The position numbers and the translations under genes were made by a program. 32,299 bases of DNA from Candidatus Ruthenibacterium merdavium (GTDB taxonomy: Bacteria > Bacillota > Clostridia > Oscillospirales > Ruminococcaceae): contig DWWA01000042.1 in the NCBI GenBank assembly GCA_019119935.1, positions 1-32,299 on the forward strand. Reading direction: 5' to 3'. A model generated the notes under the pieces. The model did no database searches and had not been told where the DNA came from. It saw only the letters and a list, made by a program, of their open reading frames with translations. Below are positions 1-6,918 of the stretch, piece by piece. Each line of letters opens with the position of its first letter. The first letter of the stretch is position 1.

Positions 1-214
1 TGTGACCAATGCAGCCGGGCGGCGGGTGCGTGGCTTTCTGGGGATTGAGGTACTGGTGAGAAATCATATATCAGTGTTTTCCGGTGATTCGATGCGTACG
101 TACCGGAAGATGTGCCGGAGGAATGGCGGCGCTGAGCCATGTACGTACGTACGCTTTGGTTGACTGTGTTCTTGCTTTTATAACAATCTAAACAGTTGAA
201 AAGGAGAGAAAACG
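1..214 (+). other. leader of MobV gene, oriT-like region
   Basis: No convincing gene is visible here. The stretch carries a perfect 10-bp inverted repeat, GCGTACGTAC at 94-103 and GTACGTACGC at 145-154, followed at about 160-183 by GTTGACTGTGTTCTTGC. The last part loosely resembles the GTGTGTTAT nick region of pMV158-type origins. MobV relaxases usually act on an oriT directly upstream of their own gene, so an oriT here is likely by position. The exact nick site is inference. One reading frame is open from base 2 to a stop at about 161, but I recognise no protein in it. Confidence 0.4.
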
Positions 215-1198
215 ATGAGCAGACCTCAATATGCCATTCTCCGCTTTGCCAAGTACAAAGGGCCGGAGATCGGGAACATTGAAGCCCACAACGAGCGCAC
301 CAAAGAGAAATACGCCAGCAATCCCGATGTGGACATCAGCAGGAGCAAGTACAATTTCCATCTGATCGAGCCGGAACAAAAATATCGTGCGGAGGCGGAG
401 CGGCAAATCAAAGAAGCCGGTTGCCGTACCCGGTCAGACAGTGTTCGAGTCGTGGAAGCCTTGGTAACTGCCACACCGGAGTTCTTTCGGGGAAAGAAAA
501 AATCTGAGATCAGAGCCTATTTTCAAGAGGCGCTGGCATTTATCCAGCAAAACCAAGCCCCTAAAACTATCATATCTGCTGTGGTGCATATGGACGAGAA
601 AACGCCCCATATGCACCTTTCTTTTGTCCCGCTGACTGCGGATGGCAGGCTCAGCGCCAAGGAGATCGTGGGCAATAAGAAAAAACTGACCCAGTGGCAG
701 GACAAGTTCTGGGAACACATGGTGCGCAAATACCCGGATCTGGAGCGTGGGGAAAGTGCGAGCCAGACCGGACGTGACCACATCCCGCCCAGAGTGTTCA
801 AAGAGATGACCCGATTGACCAAGCAGAAAGCCAAGCTGGAGGAACTGCTGGCCGGTATTGGAGCCTTTAACGCCAAAAGCAGAGCTACCGAGATTGCAGC
901 GCTGCTGGACAAGTATATCCCGGCGGTGGAGCAGATGCACACCACGATGAAGAAGTATCAAGTAGCTTTCACGGCCACTAACGCTGAGAACAAAAAGCTG
1001 AAACAGGAAAACGCACAGCTGGAGCAGTCTCTGGACAAGGCTACCAGAGAAAGTACCTTGAAACAGCTGGCCGACGCCAAACTGCGGCGAGACTATGCGG
1101 ATGCCGTAGCTGTGCTGGAGCGTATCCCCCAGGAAGTATTGGACGTGTATGCCCGTGGCGACCACGGGAGAGAGGAGCGGCCTATTGAAGAAGGGTAA
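215..1198 (+). CDS. MobV-family relaxase (Pre/Mob)
   Basis: Relaxase that nicks a plasmid or integrative element at oriT to start conjugative mobilisation; Pre/Mob proteins also support plasmid recombination. The 327-aa product has the family N-terminus (RPQYAILRFAKYKG) and the metal-binding HxDExTPHxH motif, with H125, D127, E128, H132 and H134 visible. From about residue 195 to 295 the sequence is charged and heptad-rich, fitting a coiled coil for dimerisation. An AGGAGA ribosome site precedes the ATG. The length is at the short end for the family. A small ORF overlaps its stop, as is common in such elements. No recombinase or replication gene is in view, so the element is either cut by the window edge or a remnant. 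Confidence 0.9.
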   Translation: MSRPQYAILRFAKYKGPEIGNIEAHNERTKEKYASNPDVDISRSKYNFHLIEPEQKYRAEAERQIKEAGCRTRSDSVRVVEALVTATPEFFRGKKKSEIRAYFQEALAFIQQNQAPKTIISAVVHMDEKTPHMHLSFVPLTADGRLSAKEIVGNKKKLTQWQDKFWEHMVRKYPDLERGESASQTGRDHIPPRVFKEMTRLTKQKAKLEELLAGIGAFNAKSRATEIAALLDKYIPAVEQMHTTMKKYQVAFTATNAENKKLKQENAQLEQSLDKATRESTLKQLADAKLRRDYADAVAVLERIPQEVLDVYARGDHGREERPIEEG

Positions 1199-1364
1199 GA
1201 AGAAAAAGCCAAATGATTATGGTACCGGCATCCCGCAGCATGAGATGGAGGCGCTGGCCCGTGTGCTGCTGCCGGAAATCGAAAAGTTTTACGCCAGCGA
1301 AGAAGGGCAGCGCCGATTTGCTCAGTGGCAGGCCGAGCAGGCTAAGAGTCAAAAAGCGAAGTGA
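1185..1364 (+). CDS. small basic protein downstream of MobV
   Basis: Function unknown. The 59-aa product begins with a Lys-rich stretch (KKGKKKKPN) followed by an amphipathic helical segment with the PEIEKFYASEEGQ core. I chose the TTG at 1185 because a GAGAGGAG ribosome site sits about 7 nt upstream; an in-frame ATG at 1149 would give 71 aa but has a poor site. It overlaps the relaxase stop by 14 nt, so translation is probably coupled. The basic N-terminus would suit DNA or relaxosome contact, but that is inference. Confidence 0.6.
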   Translation: MKKGKKKKPNDYGTGIPQHEMEALARVLLPEIEKFYASEEGQRRFAQWQAEQAKSQKAK

Positions 1365-1471
1365 TGGCTTGCAAGCTGTGATCTACATCAAAAACGAATA
1401 TACAAGGAGGTCTGCAAAAGAACTGCCATGGTTCCTATCATACACCGAAATTCGACAAAAATAAATCGAAA

Positions 1472-1516
1472 AAGGGCGAACTTTCCTCGGCTAGAAGGAA
1501 GGTTCGCCCTTTTTTT
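1472..1516 (+). terminator. intrinsic terminator after mob genes
   Basis: Left arm AAGGGCGAACTTTCCT (1472-1487) pairs with AGGAAGGTTCGCCCTT (1497-1512) with one G-U pair, and is followed by a T-tract. It ends the mob transcript. Between 1365 and 1471 there is an AAGGAGG site but no supportable gene. Confidence 0.85.
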
Positions 1517-1555
1517 GTTTATCGGGTCAAATTTAAGTTTTCAGTAAAAAGAAGA

Positions 1556-1596
1556 AATCCGAACGCATCCCCCACAGGGAAGATGCAGTTCGGATT
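1556..1596 (-). terminator. terminator of tRNA-Pro transcript
   Basis: AATCCGAAC (1556-1564) and GTTCGGATT (1588-1596) form the outer stem, with GCATC/GATGC pairing inside. Read on the minus strand the hairpin is followed by TTTCTTCTTTTT. It lies just after the CCA end of the tRNA gene. Confidence 0.75.
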
Positions 1597-1605
1597 ATCC
1601 TCTTT

Positions 1606-1681
1606 TGGTCCGAGTGGGGAGACTCGAACTCCCGGCATCTTGCTCCCAAAGCAAGCGCGCTACCAACTGCGCTACACCCGG
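1606..1681 (-). tRNA. tRNA-Pro(TGG)
   Basis: Complete cloverleaf on the minus strand. Acceptor CCGGGTG pairs with CACTCGG (one G-U), then discriminator A and an encoded CCA. The D arm is GCGC/GCGC. The anticodon stem is CTTGC/GCAAG with loop TTTGGGA, giving anticodon TGG. The T arm is GGGAG-TTCGAGT-CTCCC. It reads the CCN proline codons. It is second in a short transcript behind a degenerate copy and the promoter at 1901-1929. Confidence 0.95.
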
Positions 1682-1792
1682 ATATGAAATTTTCCAATTG
1701 TGGTCAAACATGTGGTCAACGCCGATTTTTGACCAGTTGTCGGCGAGGGTGAAAGTGCTGTCAGCCCAAGTGTCCCAAGGCTTTCCGGGTTT
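1682..1792. repeat. spacer with TGGTCAA repeats between tRNA copies
   Basis: TGGTCAA occurs at 1701-1707 and 1713-1719 and inverted at 1729-1735. CGCCGA (1720-1725) and TCGGCG (1740-1745) form a second inverted repeat. This arrangement looks like att or recombinase-arm sequence left by an element that used the tRNA as target. That origin is inference. Confidence 0.35.
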
Positions 1793-1864
1793 TCCGAGGA
1801 CTGTGGCTCGAACCCGAGCCTCACGCTCCCAAAGCAGGCGCACTACCAGCTGCGCTACACTCGG
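1793..1864 (-). pseudogene. degenerate tRNA-Pro-like sequence
   Basis: The 5' half matches the tRNA-Pro at 1606-1681: CCGAGTG acceptor, T8-A9, D arm, and a TTTGGGA anticodon loop. The 3' half is broken. The anticodon stem 3' strand reads GCGTG instead of the GCAGG needed to pair. The sequence around TTCGAGC does not form a T stem. The 3' acceptor strand pairs at only about five positions, and no CCA is encoded. It lies directly downstream of a near-consensus promoter. A 110-bp spacer with TGGTCAA repeats separates it from the intact tRNA. Confidence 0.65.
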
Positions 1865-1900
1865 ATATTTATTTTTTAGTAAAAATACGAAACTTATGTC

Positions 1901-1929
1901 ATTATACAAGATTGCGCGGGGTTCGTCAA
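1901..1929 (-). promoter_or_regulatory. promoter of tRNA-Pro transcript
   Basis: On the minus strand: -35 TTGACG (1924-1929), 17-bp spacer, -10 TATAAT (1901-1906). This near-consensus sigma-A promoter starts about 30 bp before the degenerate tRNA. Confidence 0.85.
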
Positions 1930-2072
1930 GATAAACGAAGGCGTTCGTGCGTACAAAAGAAAAGTGGCACCACAGTGACCGGATTCCTTTCTTTTCGTGC
2001 GGAAATTTGATATGATAGAACTATTAATCAGAAACGGCGGCACGCGATGCCCCGCACAGAAAGGAAATCAGG

Positions 2073-2903
2073 ATGAGCTACGCAGACGTGCGATTTCGCG
2101 AAAACTGTCAAGAGATTTTAGAAAACGGCGTATGGGACACCGAGCTGGAAGTTCGCCCGCGCTGGGCCGACGGCACACCGGCACACACAGTGAAACGCTT
2201 CGGCATTGTGAACCGTTACCGCTTATATGAAGAGTTTCCTGCCATGACCTTACGCCGCACGGCGTTTCGCAGCTGCATTGATGAAATGCTGTGGATTTGG
2301 CAGAAAAAATCAAACCGCATTTGCGATTTAAACAGCCATGTGTGGGACCAATGGGCAGGAGAGGACGGCACCATCGGCAAGGCTTACGGCTATCAGCTGG
2401 GTGTGAAGCACCAATACAAAGAAGGCATGTTCGACCAAGTAGACCGTTTATTATACGACTTGCGTCACAACCCGGCCTCCCGCCGCATGATGACAAACCT
2501 TTATGTTCACGCCGACCTCCACGAGATGAACTTGTACCCGTGCGCTTACGGTTTAACGCTGAATGTATCGGGCAACCGCCTGAACGCCGTGTTGAACCAG
2601 CGCTCTCAGGATATGCTCACCGCCAACAACTGGAACGTGTGCCAGTATGCGGTGCTGGTGCACATGTTCGCGCAAGTCAGCGGCTTAGAAGTAGGCGAGC
2701 TTTTGCACGTTATTGCTGATGCGCACATTTACGACCGCCATGTGGACATGGTGAAAGAAATGCTGGCGAATGAGCCGTATCCCGCGCCGAAGTTCTGGAT
2801 TAACCCGGAGATAAAGGATTTTTACAGCTTTACCGTAGATGATTTTCGTTTGGACGATTATCAATATCATGCTTTTGACCACAAAATTCCCGTCGCGGAA
2901 TAA
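2073..2903 (+). CDS. thyA: thymidylate synthase, phi3T/B. subtilis ThyA type
   Basis: Makes dTMP from dUMP using methylene-tetrahydrofolate as carbon donor and reductant. The 276-aa product matches the phage phi3T / Bacillus ThyA branch rather than the E. coli branch: WIWQKKSN, WDQWAGEDGTIGKAYGYQL, NPASRR and WINPEIKDFY are all in place. The nucleophile is C157 in LYPCAYG, where most enzymes have PPCH and phi3T has TPCVY. R137/R138, Q176-R177-S178, D180, N188, H218 and Y220 are present for phosphate and uracil binding. A GAAAGGA site precedes the ATG. folA follows after 12 nt, so the two are co-transcribed, matching their linked chemistry (ThyA yields dihydrofolate, FolA recycles it). A weak -10 (TATGAT, 2011-2016) lies upstream. 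Confidence 0.95.
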   Translation: MSYADVRFRENCQEILENGVWDTELEVRPRWADGTPAHTVKRFGIVNRYRLYEEFPAMTLRRTAFRSCIDEMLWIWQKKSNRICDLNSHVWDQWAGEDGTIGKAYGYQLGVKHQYKEGMFDQVDRLLYDLRHNPASRRMMTNLYVHADLHEMNLYPCAYGLTLNVSGNRLNAVLNQRSQDMLTANNWNVCQYAVLVHMFAQVSGLEVGELLHVIADAHIYDRHVDMVKEMLANEPYPAPKFWINPEIKDFYSFTVDDFRLDDYQYHAFDHKIPVAE

Positions 2904-2915
2904 GGAGGAATCAAT

Positions 2916-3416
2916 ATGGATTTGATTGTCGCTGTCGGCGCCGACTGGGGCATTGGATGTGAAGGCGATTTGCTGTTTTCTATTCCGGAAGATATGAAGT
3001 ATTTCCGCACCATGACGCAGGGAAAAGTAGTGGTTATGGGACGCAAAACGCTGGAAAGCCTGCCGGGCGGAAAGCCGCTGAAAAACCGCACCAATATTGT
3101 GCTTTCACAAAACCCGGATTACGCCGTAGAAGGTGCGCAGGTATGCCAAAGCTTAGACGAAGTGCGCAAGGCGGTTCGCGCTTACGCTGAGGATGACGTG
3201 ATGGTACTTGGCGGCGCGGGCATTTATCGCGCACTCTTGCCGTACTGCAAGCGGGCGTATGTCACGCATGTGGAGGCGACTGCTCCGGCGGACACCTACT
3301 TTCCCGATTTAACGAAAGAGCCGGGCTGGGCGCTAGTAAAAGAGGGCGAACAGCAAGAGCACGAAGGGCTTCGTTACCGTTTTTGTGTATATGAAAACAG
3401 CGCGGTGAAAGCTTAA
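2916..3416 (+). CDS. folA: dihydrofolate reductase
   Basis: NADPH-dependent reduction of dihydrofolate to tetrahydrofolate. At 166 aa it has normal family length. Visible family features are the N-terminal LIVAVGADWGIG strand-loop, the acidic active-site residue in FSIPEDMKYFR, the NADPH-binding VVMGRKTLESLP and VMVLGGAGIYRALLP segments, and the TYFPDL segment. The start is fixed by GGAGG 8 nt upstream, immediately after the thyA stop. It is the second gene of a thyA-folA operon ending at the terminator at 3431-3467. Confidence 0.96.
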   Translation: MDLIVAVGADWGIGCEGDLLFSIPEDMKYFRTMTQGKVVVMGRKTLESLPGGKPLKNRTNIVLSQNPDYAVEGAQVCQSLDEVRKAVRAYAEDDVMVLGGAGIYRALLPYCKRAYVTHVEATAPADTYFPDLTKEPGWALVKEGEQQEHEGLRYRFCVYENSAVKA

Positions 3417-3430
3417 AGAGAACATTACAA

Positions 3431-3470
3431 AAAACGCAAGGCGGGAGCTTTTTCTGCCTTGCGTTTTGTC
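3431..3470 (+). terminator. terminator of thyA-folA
   Basis: AAAACGCAAGGC (3431-3442) pairs with GCCTTGCGTTTT (3456-3467), forming a perfect 12-bp stem that ends in T residues, 14 nt after the folA stop. Confidence 0.85.
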
Positions 3471-3574
3471 TTGTGTGTTTAAAAAACACGTTTACAGGTT
3501 GTTTTCGCTCTCTCGCAATTGTGGTAGAATAAGCAGGACAATCAAAAAGAAGAATTTGCGGAGGTCGTGGGAAC

Positions 3575-4051
3575 ATGGTATATGGAGCCATCAATGAAAA
3601 AGGGGAGCGTTGGTATACGCAAATGGGAAGGGTGTTTGATGCGATTCAAAATAAACAAACAGAATACAACTGGCTGATTACAGATGTTGAGTGTGTGCCT
3701 CGAAAAATTGAACAACTTTGTAATGGCAAGGATTATTGCTGGGTAACAGGGGAAGAGCTAACTAAGATTGTCAGGGAAAATGATTCACAGTGGGTGTGGG
3801 CGGTTCTTTCCGGGTTTGATAAGAACATCAGTTTATCAGAAATCATGCAATATCCAAAACCGTATGCGGATGGCTATGAAGGCTTTTGGAAAAATCCCCT
3901 TTCTATACAGCACCCATTGGCTGAGATTGAGATTGTGCCGTGGGATAGCTCTCTCACGTTGTTTTTGAGCAAGAGGGAAGATTTAGTCAATAATTTTTTG
4001 GAATTTTTCCCTTCCGGCAAAGACCTTTCGGCCTACAATTCACGAACATAA
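3575..4051 (+). CDS. hypothetical protein, DUF2691-like
   Basis: 158-aa soluble protein of unknown function. The YNWLI segment near residue 31 and the EIEIVPWDSSLTLFLSKREDLVNNF segment near residue 118 resemble, from memory, small Bacillus proteins of the DUF2691 family. That match is tentative. It has no signal peptide or membrane segment. A GGAGG site lies about 10 nt before the ATG. The gene is visibly richer in A and T than thyA-folA and adhE, stands alone between two terminators, and so could be a recent arrival. Such orphans are sometimes immunity proteins of toxin systems, but no toxin is adjacent. Confidence 0.7.
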   Translation: MVYGAINEKGERWYTQMGRVFDAIQNKQTEYNWLITDVECVPRKIEQLCNGKDYCWVTGEELTKIVRENDSQWVWAVLSGFDKNISLSEIMQYPKPYADGYEGFWKNPLSIQHPLAEIEIVPWDSSLTLFLSKREDLVNNFLEFFPSGKDLSAYNSRT

Positions 4052-4120
4052 CCGGTTACAGACAGATCCTCAAAATAGATTCAGCGCAAGCCGCAGAACA
4101 GATCTTTATTTAGCTAAAAG

Positions 4121-4152
4121 AAAGCCAGCGTCATTAAAACGCTGGCTTTTGT
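4121..4152. terminator. bidirectional terminator
   Basis: AAAGCCAGCG (4121-4130) and CGCTGGCTTT (4140-4149) form a 10-bp stem, T-rich on both strands. It can end the hypothetical gene on the plus strand and the aminopeptidase gene on the minus strand. Confidence 0.8.
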
Positions 4153-4175
4153 CATAATAAAAGAGAAAGCTTATC

Positions 4176-5408
4176 TTAGAACGCCCATTCGCCGTTTTCA
4201 AAAATAGTGACGGTTTCGCCCGACTTTGTGGTGGCGATGATGGACATATCCTCTGCGCCCACCATGATGTCCTCATGCACGAGGCTCTTATTGACGCCGT
4301 GTGCCAAAAGTTCCTCGTCAGTCATCGTGGTGCCGCCCTTGACGGTGCCGGGGTAGCCGTTGCCGAAAGCAATGTGGCAGGCGGCGTTTTCGTCAAACAG
4401 CGTATTGAAGAACAAAAGGCCGCTGCGGTTGATGGGGCTGGAAGCGGGAACCAAGGCAACCTCACCAATGTGGCGTGCGCCTTCGTCCGTATCGAGCAGC
4501 TTGCCCAGCACTTCCTCATTGCGCTCAGCGTGGTACTCCACCACTTTGCCTTTTTCAAAGCGCAGCCAGAAGCCTTCAATCACGTTGCCGTTGTAGGCGT
4601 AGGGCTTTGTCGCGTGAACAATGCCGTCTACGCGGTCTTTGTGCGGTGCAGTAAACACTTCCTCGGTGGGAATGTTGGCGATAAAGGAGTAGCCTTCCGG
4701 CGTTTTGCTGGAAGCGCCCTCCCAAACAGCGTCATCTGCAAGGCCGATGACTAAATCCGTGCCGTTTGCGCTCTTGTAGTGCAGGCTGTCGATGTTCAGC
4801 TCGTTCATGCGGTCGCGGCGCGCGGCGGTTTTTGTGACATGCTCTTTCCAAGCGCTGACCACATCGCCGCCCTCTTTCACGCGGCACACATCGAAAATGG
4901 CGTTCCACAGCTTTTCTTCGGCATTCGCATCGCCGGGGAATACTTTATTTGCCCAAGCGGGGGACGGAATGGCAACAATGCTCCACTGCACCTTATCTTT
5001 CATGGTGTACTCGCGGTACTCCTCCATGGCGATGCTGCGGGCTTTGCTGGCGCGCGCGATTTTCTCCGGGTCAATGCCGGCGTACAAATCGGGGTCTTCT
5101 GCGACAATGTGCAAAAGACATGCGCCGCCTTCGCTTTGGATATAGTCGAGATAACGACGGCTGAGTGTGGGCTTGACATCCTCCAGCACCTCAACAGCGG
5201 TGCGCTGCATCTGCAAACGCGCCAGCTTTTCATCCTTATAATAAACAACCACTTCTTTTGCGCCTGCGTCATAACCGGCCTCGGCGCACATGCGGGCAAA
5301 CTCGGCCCCCTCCAGCGGTGCATTGATAATCAGCGTTTGGCACGGCTGGGGGTTTGCGCCCACCTTGACGGCAAATTCAGCATATTGCTTTAACAGTTCT
5401 TGATTCAT
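4176..5408 (-). CDS. M29-family metalloaminopeptidase (AmpS/PepS type)
   Basis: Cytoplasmic two-metal aminopeptidase that releases N-terminal residues from peptides. The 410-aa product has the M29 fold signatures: NIPTEEVFTAP (E250), GEVALVP (E316), LFDENAACHIAFG (H345) and VHEDIMVG (H378, D380). These residues match the metal-binding set of the family. I chose the ATG at 5408 because GGAGGA lies 9 nt upstream; a TTG two codons earlier is too close to that site. It is a single-gene unit with its own promoter at 5476-5481 and a terminator at 4121-4152. There is no signal peptide. Function is confident at family level; substrate preference cannot be read. Confidence 0.93.
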   Translation of the reverse strand: MNQELLKQYAEFAVKVGANPQPCQTLIINAPLEGAEFARMCAEAGYDAGAKEVVVYYKDEKLARLQMQRTAVEVLEDVKPTLSRRYLDYIQSEGGACLLHIVAEDPDLYAGIDPEKIARASKARSIAMEEYREYTMKDKVQWSIVAIPSPAWANKVFPGDANAEEKLWNAIFDVCRVKEGGDVVSAWKEHVTKTAARRDRMNELNIDSLHYKSANGTDLVIGLADDAVWEGASSKTPEGYSFIANIPTEEVFTAPHKDRVDGIVHATKPYAYNGNVIEGFWLRFEKGKVVEYHAERNEEVLGKLLDTDEGARHIGEVALVPASSPINRSGLLFFNTLFDENAACHIAFGNGYPGTVKGGTTMTDEELLAHGVNKSLVHEDIMVGAEDMSIIATTKSGETVTIFENGEWAF

Positions 5409-5475
5409 TTTCAAAAGTCCTCCCTCTCAAAAAACATGTTTCGCGGCGAAAAAACACCGCGCAGCAAGTGCTTTT

Positions 5476-5484
5476 ATTATAGCA
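5476..5484 (-). promoter_or_regulatory. promoter of aminopeptidase gene
   Basis: Minus strand TGCTATAAT, a consensus extended -10, about 70 nt before the start codon. No good -35 hexamer is present, which extended -10 promoters can tolerate. Confidence 0.65.
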
Positions 5485-5595
5485 CAAAATTCTGTTTTTT
5501 GCGCCTTGCATACAAAAAAGATCCCTCGCTTTTTGAAATTGGCTTTATTTAACAAAAAATTAACAAAACAAATAAATTTTGCTAAAACAAAAAAA

Positions 5596-5624
5596 TTGAA
5601 AAGAAATATGATTCGTGATACAAT
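5596..5624 (+). promoter_or_regulatory. promoter of secreted-protein gene
   Basis: TTGAAA (5596-5601), 17-bp spacer, TACAAT (5619-5624): a strong sigma-A promoter in a very AT-rich background. It leaves a leader of about 170 nt. The leader holds a weak 6-bp hairpin followed by T residues (GATAAC 5677-5682, GTTATC 5694-5699) and a two-codon ORF, ATG GGC TAA at 5731-5739, behind AGGAG. Either could be regulatory, but the evidence is thin. The rest of 5409-5802 shows nothing else I can support. Confidence 0.75.
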
Positions 5625-5802
5625 GATGCCATAAAATAAAAAGTTAAAATTTACCATATTCAAAATATAGAAAAGTGATAACTAGAAAGCAGTGTTATCT
5701 TTTTGTTTGAAGAAAAGGAGCGTGATTCCCATGGGCTAATACTGTTTTTAACTCCTACAATAAGGTGCAGAATAAAAACGTTTTGCCATGGAGGTGTGTA
5801 TA

Positions 5803-6519
5803 ATGAATAGAAAAAATTTTTTATCACGAATAGCAGCGTTTTTTTTGTCATTTGCATTACTTTTTGTGACCTTTGGTGCAAATGCTCAGGCTGCGGACTA
5901 TAAATACATTAGTAACGATGAAGTTTCAATTAAAATTGTTGACTTTTCCAATCAAAGTGTACTTTATATTTCACGAATTGAGGCTCAAACCACGGATGCT
6001 GTAAAAGTTATCTACGATGGACTTGATGTTGTAGCCTGTTTGGGATGGTATGATATCTCAGAGACCGATGTGCTGAAGGATGAAACGGCAGATTTCACAG
6101 TGAAAGTCGTGAACGGTGTCGTATATCTTGAAGAAAGAAATCAAGAACCTGTTTCTGTTGGAAATATCAATAATATTGGATGGGACTCTTTTAGGTACGT
6201 GACTGCACGTGCTGGTGAATGGGGAAAGATGGAGGTTACACGCGGCAACTTAAAAACGGATGTGTCTACAGTCGCACAGGTTGTTGCCATTTTAGCAGGC
6301 GTTTTTGGATCTGGAGGAGGTGCAGCTTTAGCGGAGGTTGCGCAAATTATTATTAATTACTCCATTAAGGAAACATATTATATTAAATATCTTTACAGTA
6401 AAATTTTAGACCCGTGTACACAAACCTATTACTATTCTTACGCATGGTATTCTGATGCGGGGTACAGTAATTTGATTGGGGTTACCAATACGGCTCAACA
6501 GACGGTCAATATATGTTGA
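5803..6519 (+). CDS. secreted protein with Gly-rich hydrophobic segment
   Basis: No family recognised with confidence. The 238-aa product starts with a classic Sec signal peptide: MNRKNFLSRI, a hydrophobic run, then GANAQA with predicted cleavage after residue 30. The mature part is beta-like and Tyr-rich. Near residues 155-190 a hydrophobic stretch containing GVFGSGGGAALAEVAQ could insert in or cross a membrane. Three Cys remain, one at the extreme C-terminus. The ATG at 5803 follows GGAGG by 8 nt, so the in-frame start 15 nt upstream is rejected. The gene is AT-rich compared with its surroundings and sits 41 nt before a small membrane protein. Signal peptide, glycine-rich helix and membrane partner fit a large bacteriocin with immunity protein, but that is inference. 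Confidence 0.75.
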   Translation: MNRKNFLSRIAAFFLSFALLFVTFGANAQAADYKYISNDEVSIKIVDFSNQSVLYISRIEAQTTDAVKVIYDGLDVVACLGWYDISETDVLKDETADFTVKVVNGVVYLEERNQEPVSVGNINNIGWDSFRYVTARAGEWGKMEVTRGNLKTDVSTVAQVVAILAGVFGSGGGAALAEVAQIIINYSIKETYYIKYLYSKILDPCTQTYYYSYAWYSDAGYSNLIGVTNTAQQTVNIC

Positions 6520-6560
6520 TTTTTTATGTGGATGAATGAAGCGGAAAAGAGGTGTCTTTC

Positions 6561-6875
6561 ATGGGCAGCGAGTTTATTTCTCTTATCTATGTGCTATTCT
6601 TTGTGGTGCTGGTGCTCTATGCCGTTTGGCTGCGCAAGAGGATTGACTATCCAAAGGGAAGCTCGTGGCTGAATTTAGTCAATACGGTGCTCATTTGGTG
6701 TGCGGCGTTTGCCTTTCTTGCTCAGCTTCCCATTCATCTCGTTCAGCAGTCGGATGCTGAAGGGCGGTTTTCTTGGCTCGTATCGCTTGACCCATGGGTA
6801 AAAATTGTCTTTGGCGTTTCTATTGTGTTGCATGCAGCAATCGTTTTCTTTTACAAAAGGAGGAAACATTCATGA
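6561..6875 (+). CDS. small integral membrane protein
   Basis: 104 aa with three predicted transmembrane segments (about residues 6-26, 39-59 and 77-97) joined by short charged loops (WLRKRIDYPKG; QQSDAEGRF), ending in the basic tail YKRRKHS. No enzyme motif is visible. AGAGG sits 8 nt before the ATG at 6561, favoured over a GTG at 6552. It follows the secreted-protein gene on the same strand and ends exactly at a strong terminator, so the two are probably one transcript. An immunity or accessory role is possible. I do not recognise the family. Confidence 0.7.
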   Translation: MGSEFISLIYVLFFVVLVLYAVWLRKRIDYPKGSSWLNLVNTVLIWCAAFAFLAQLPIHLVQQSDAEGRFSWLVSLDPWVKIVFGVSIVLHAAIVFFYKRRKHS

Positions 6876-6918
6876 AAATCGGGCATTTCCTGCCACTGGG
6901 AAATGCCCGATTTTTCTT
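6875..6918. terminator. strong bidirectional terminator
   Basis: AAAATCGGGCATTTCC (6875-6890) and GGAAATGCCCGATTTT (6899-6914) form a perfect 16-bp stem. It ends the plus-strand membrane-protein gene and the minus-strand VanY-type gene, which converge here. Confidence 0.9.

Noticed and set aside
1605-1934. plus-strand ORF across the tRNA region
   Set aside because: It is antisense to an intact tRNA and its degenerate copy, not a protein gene.
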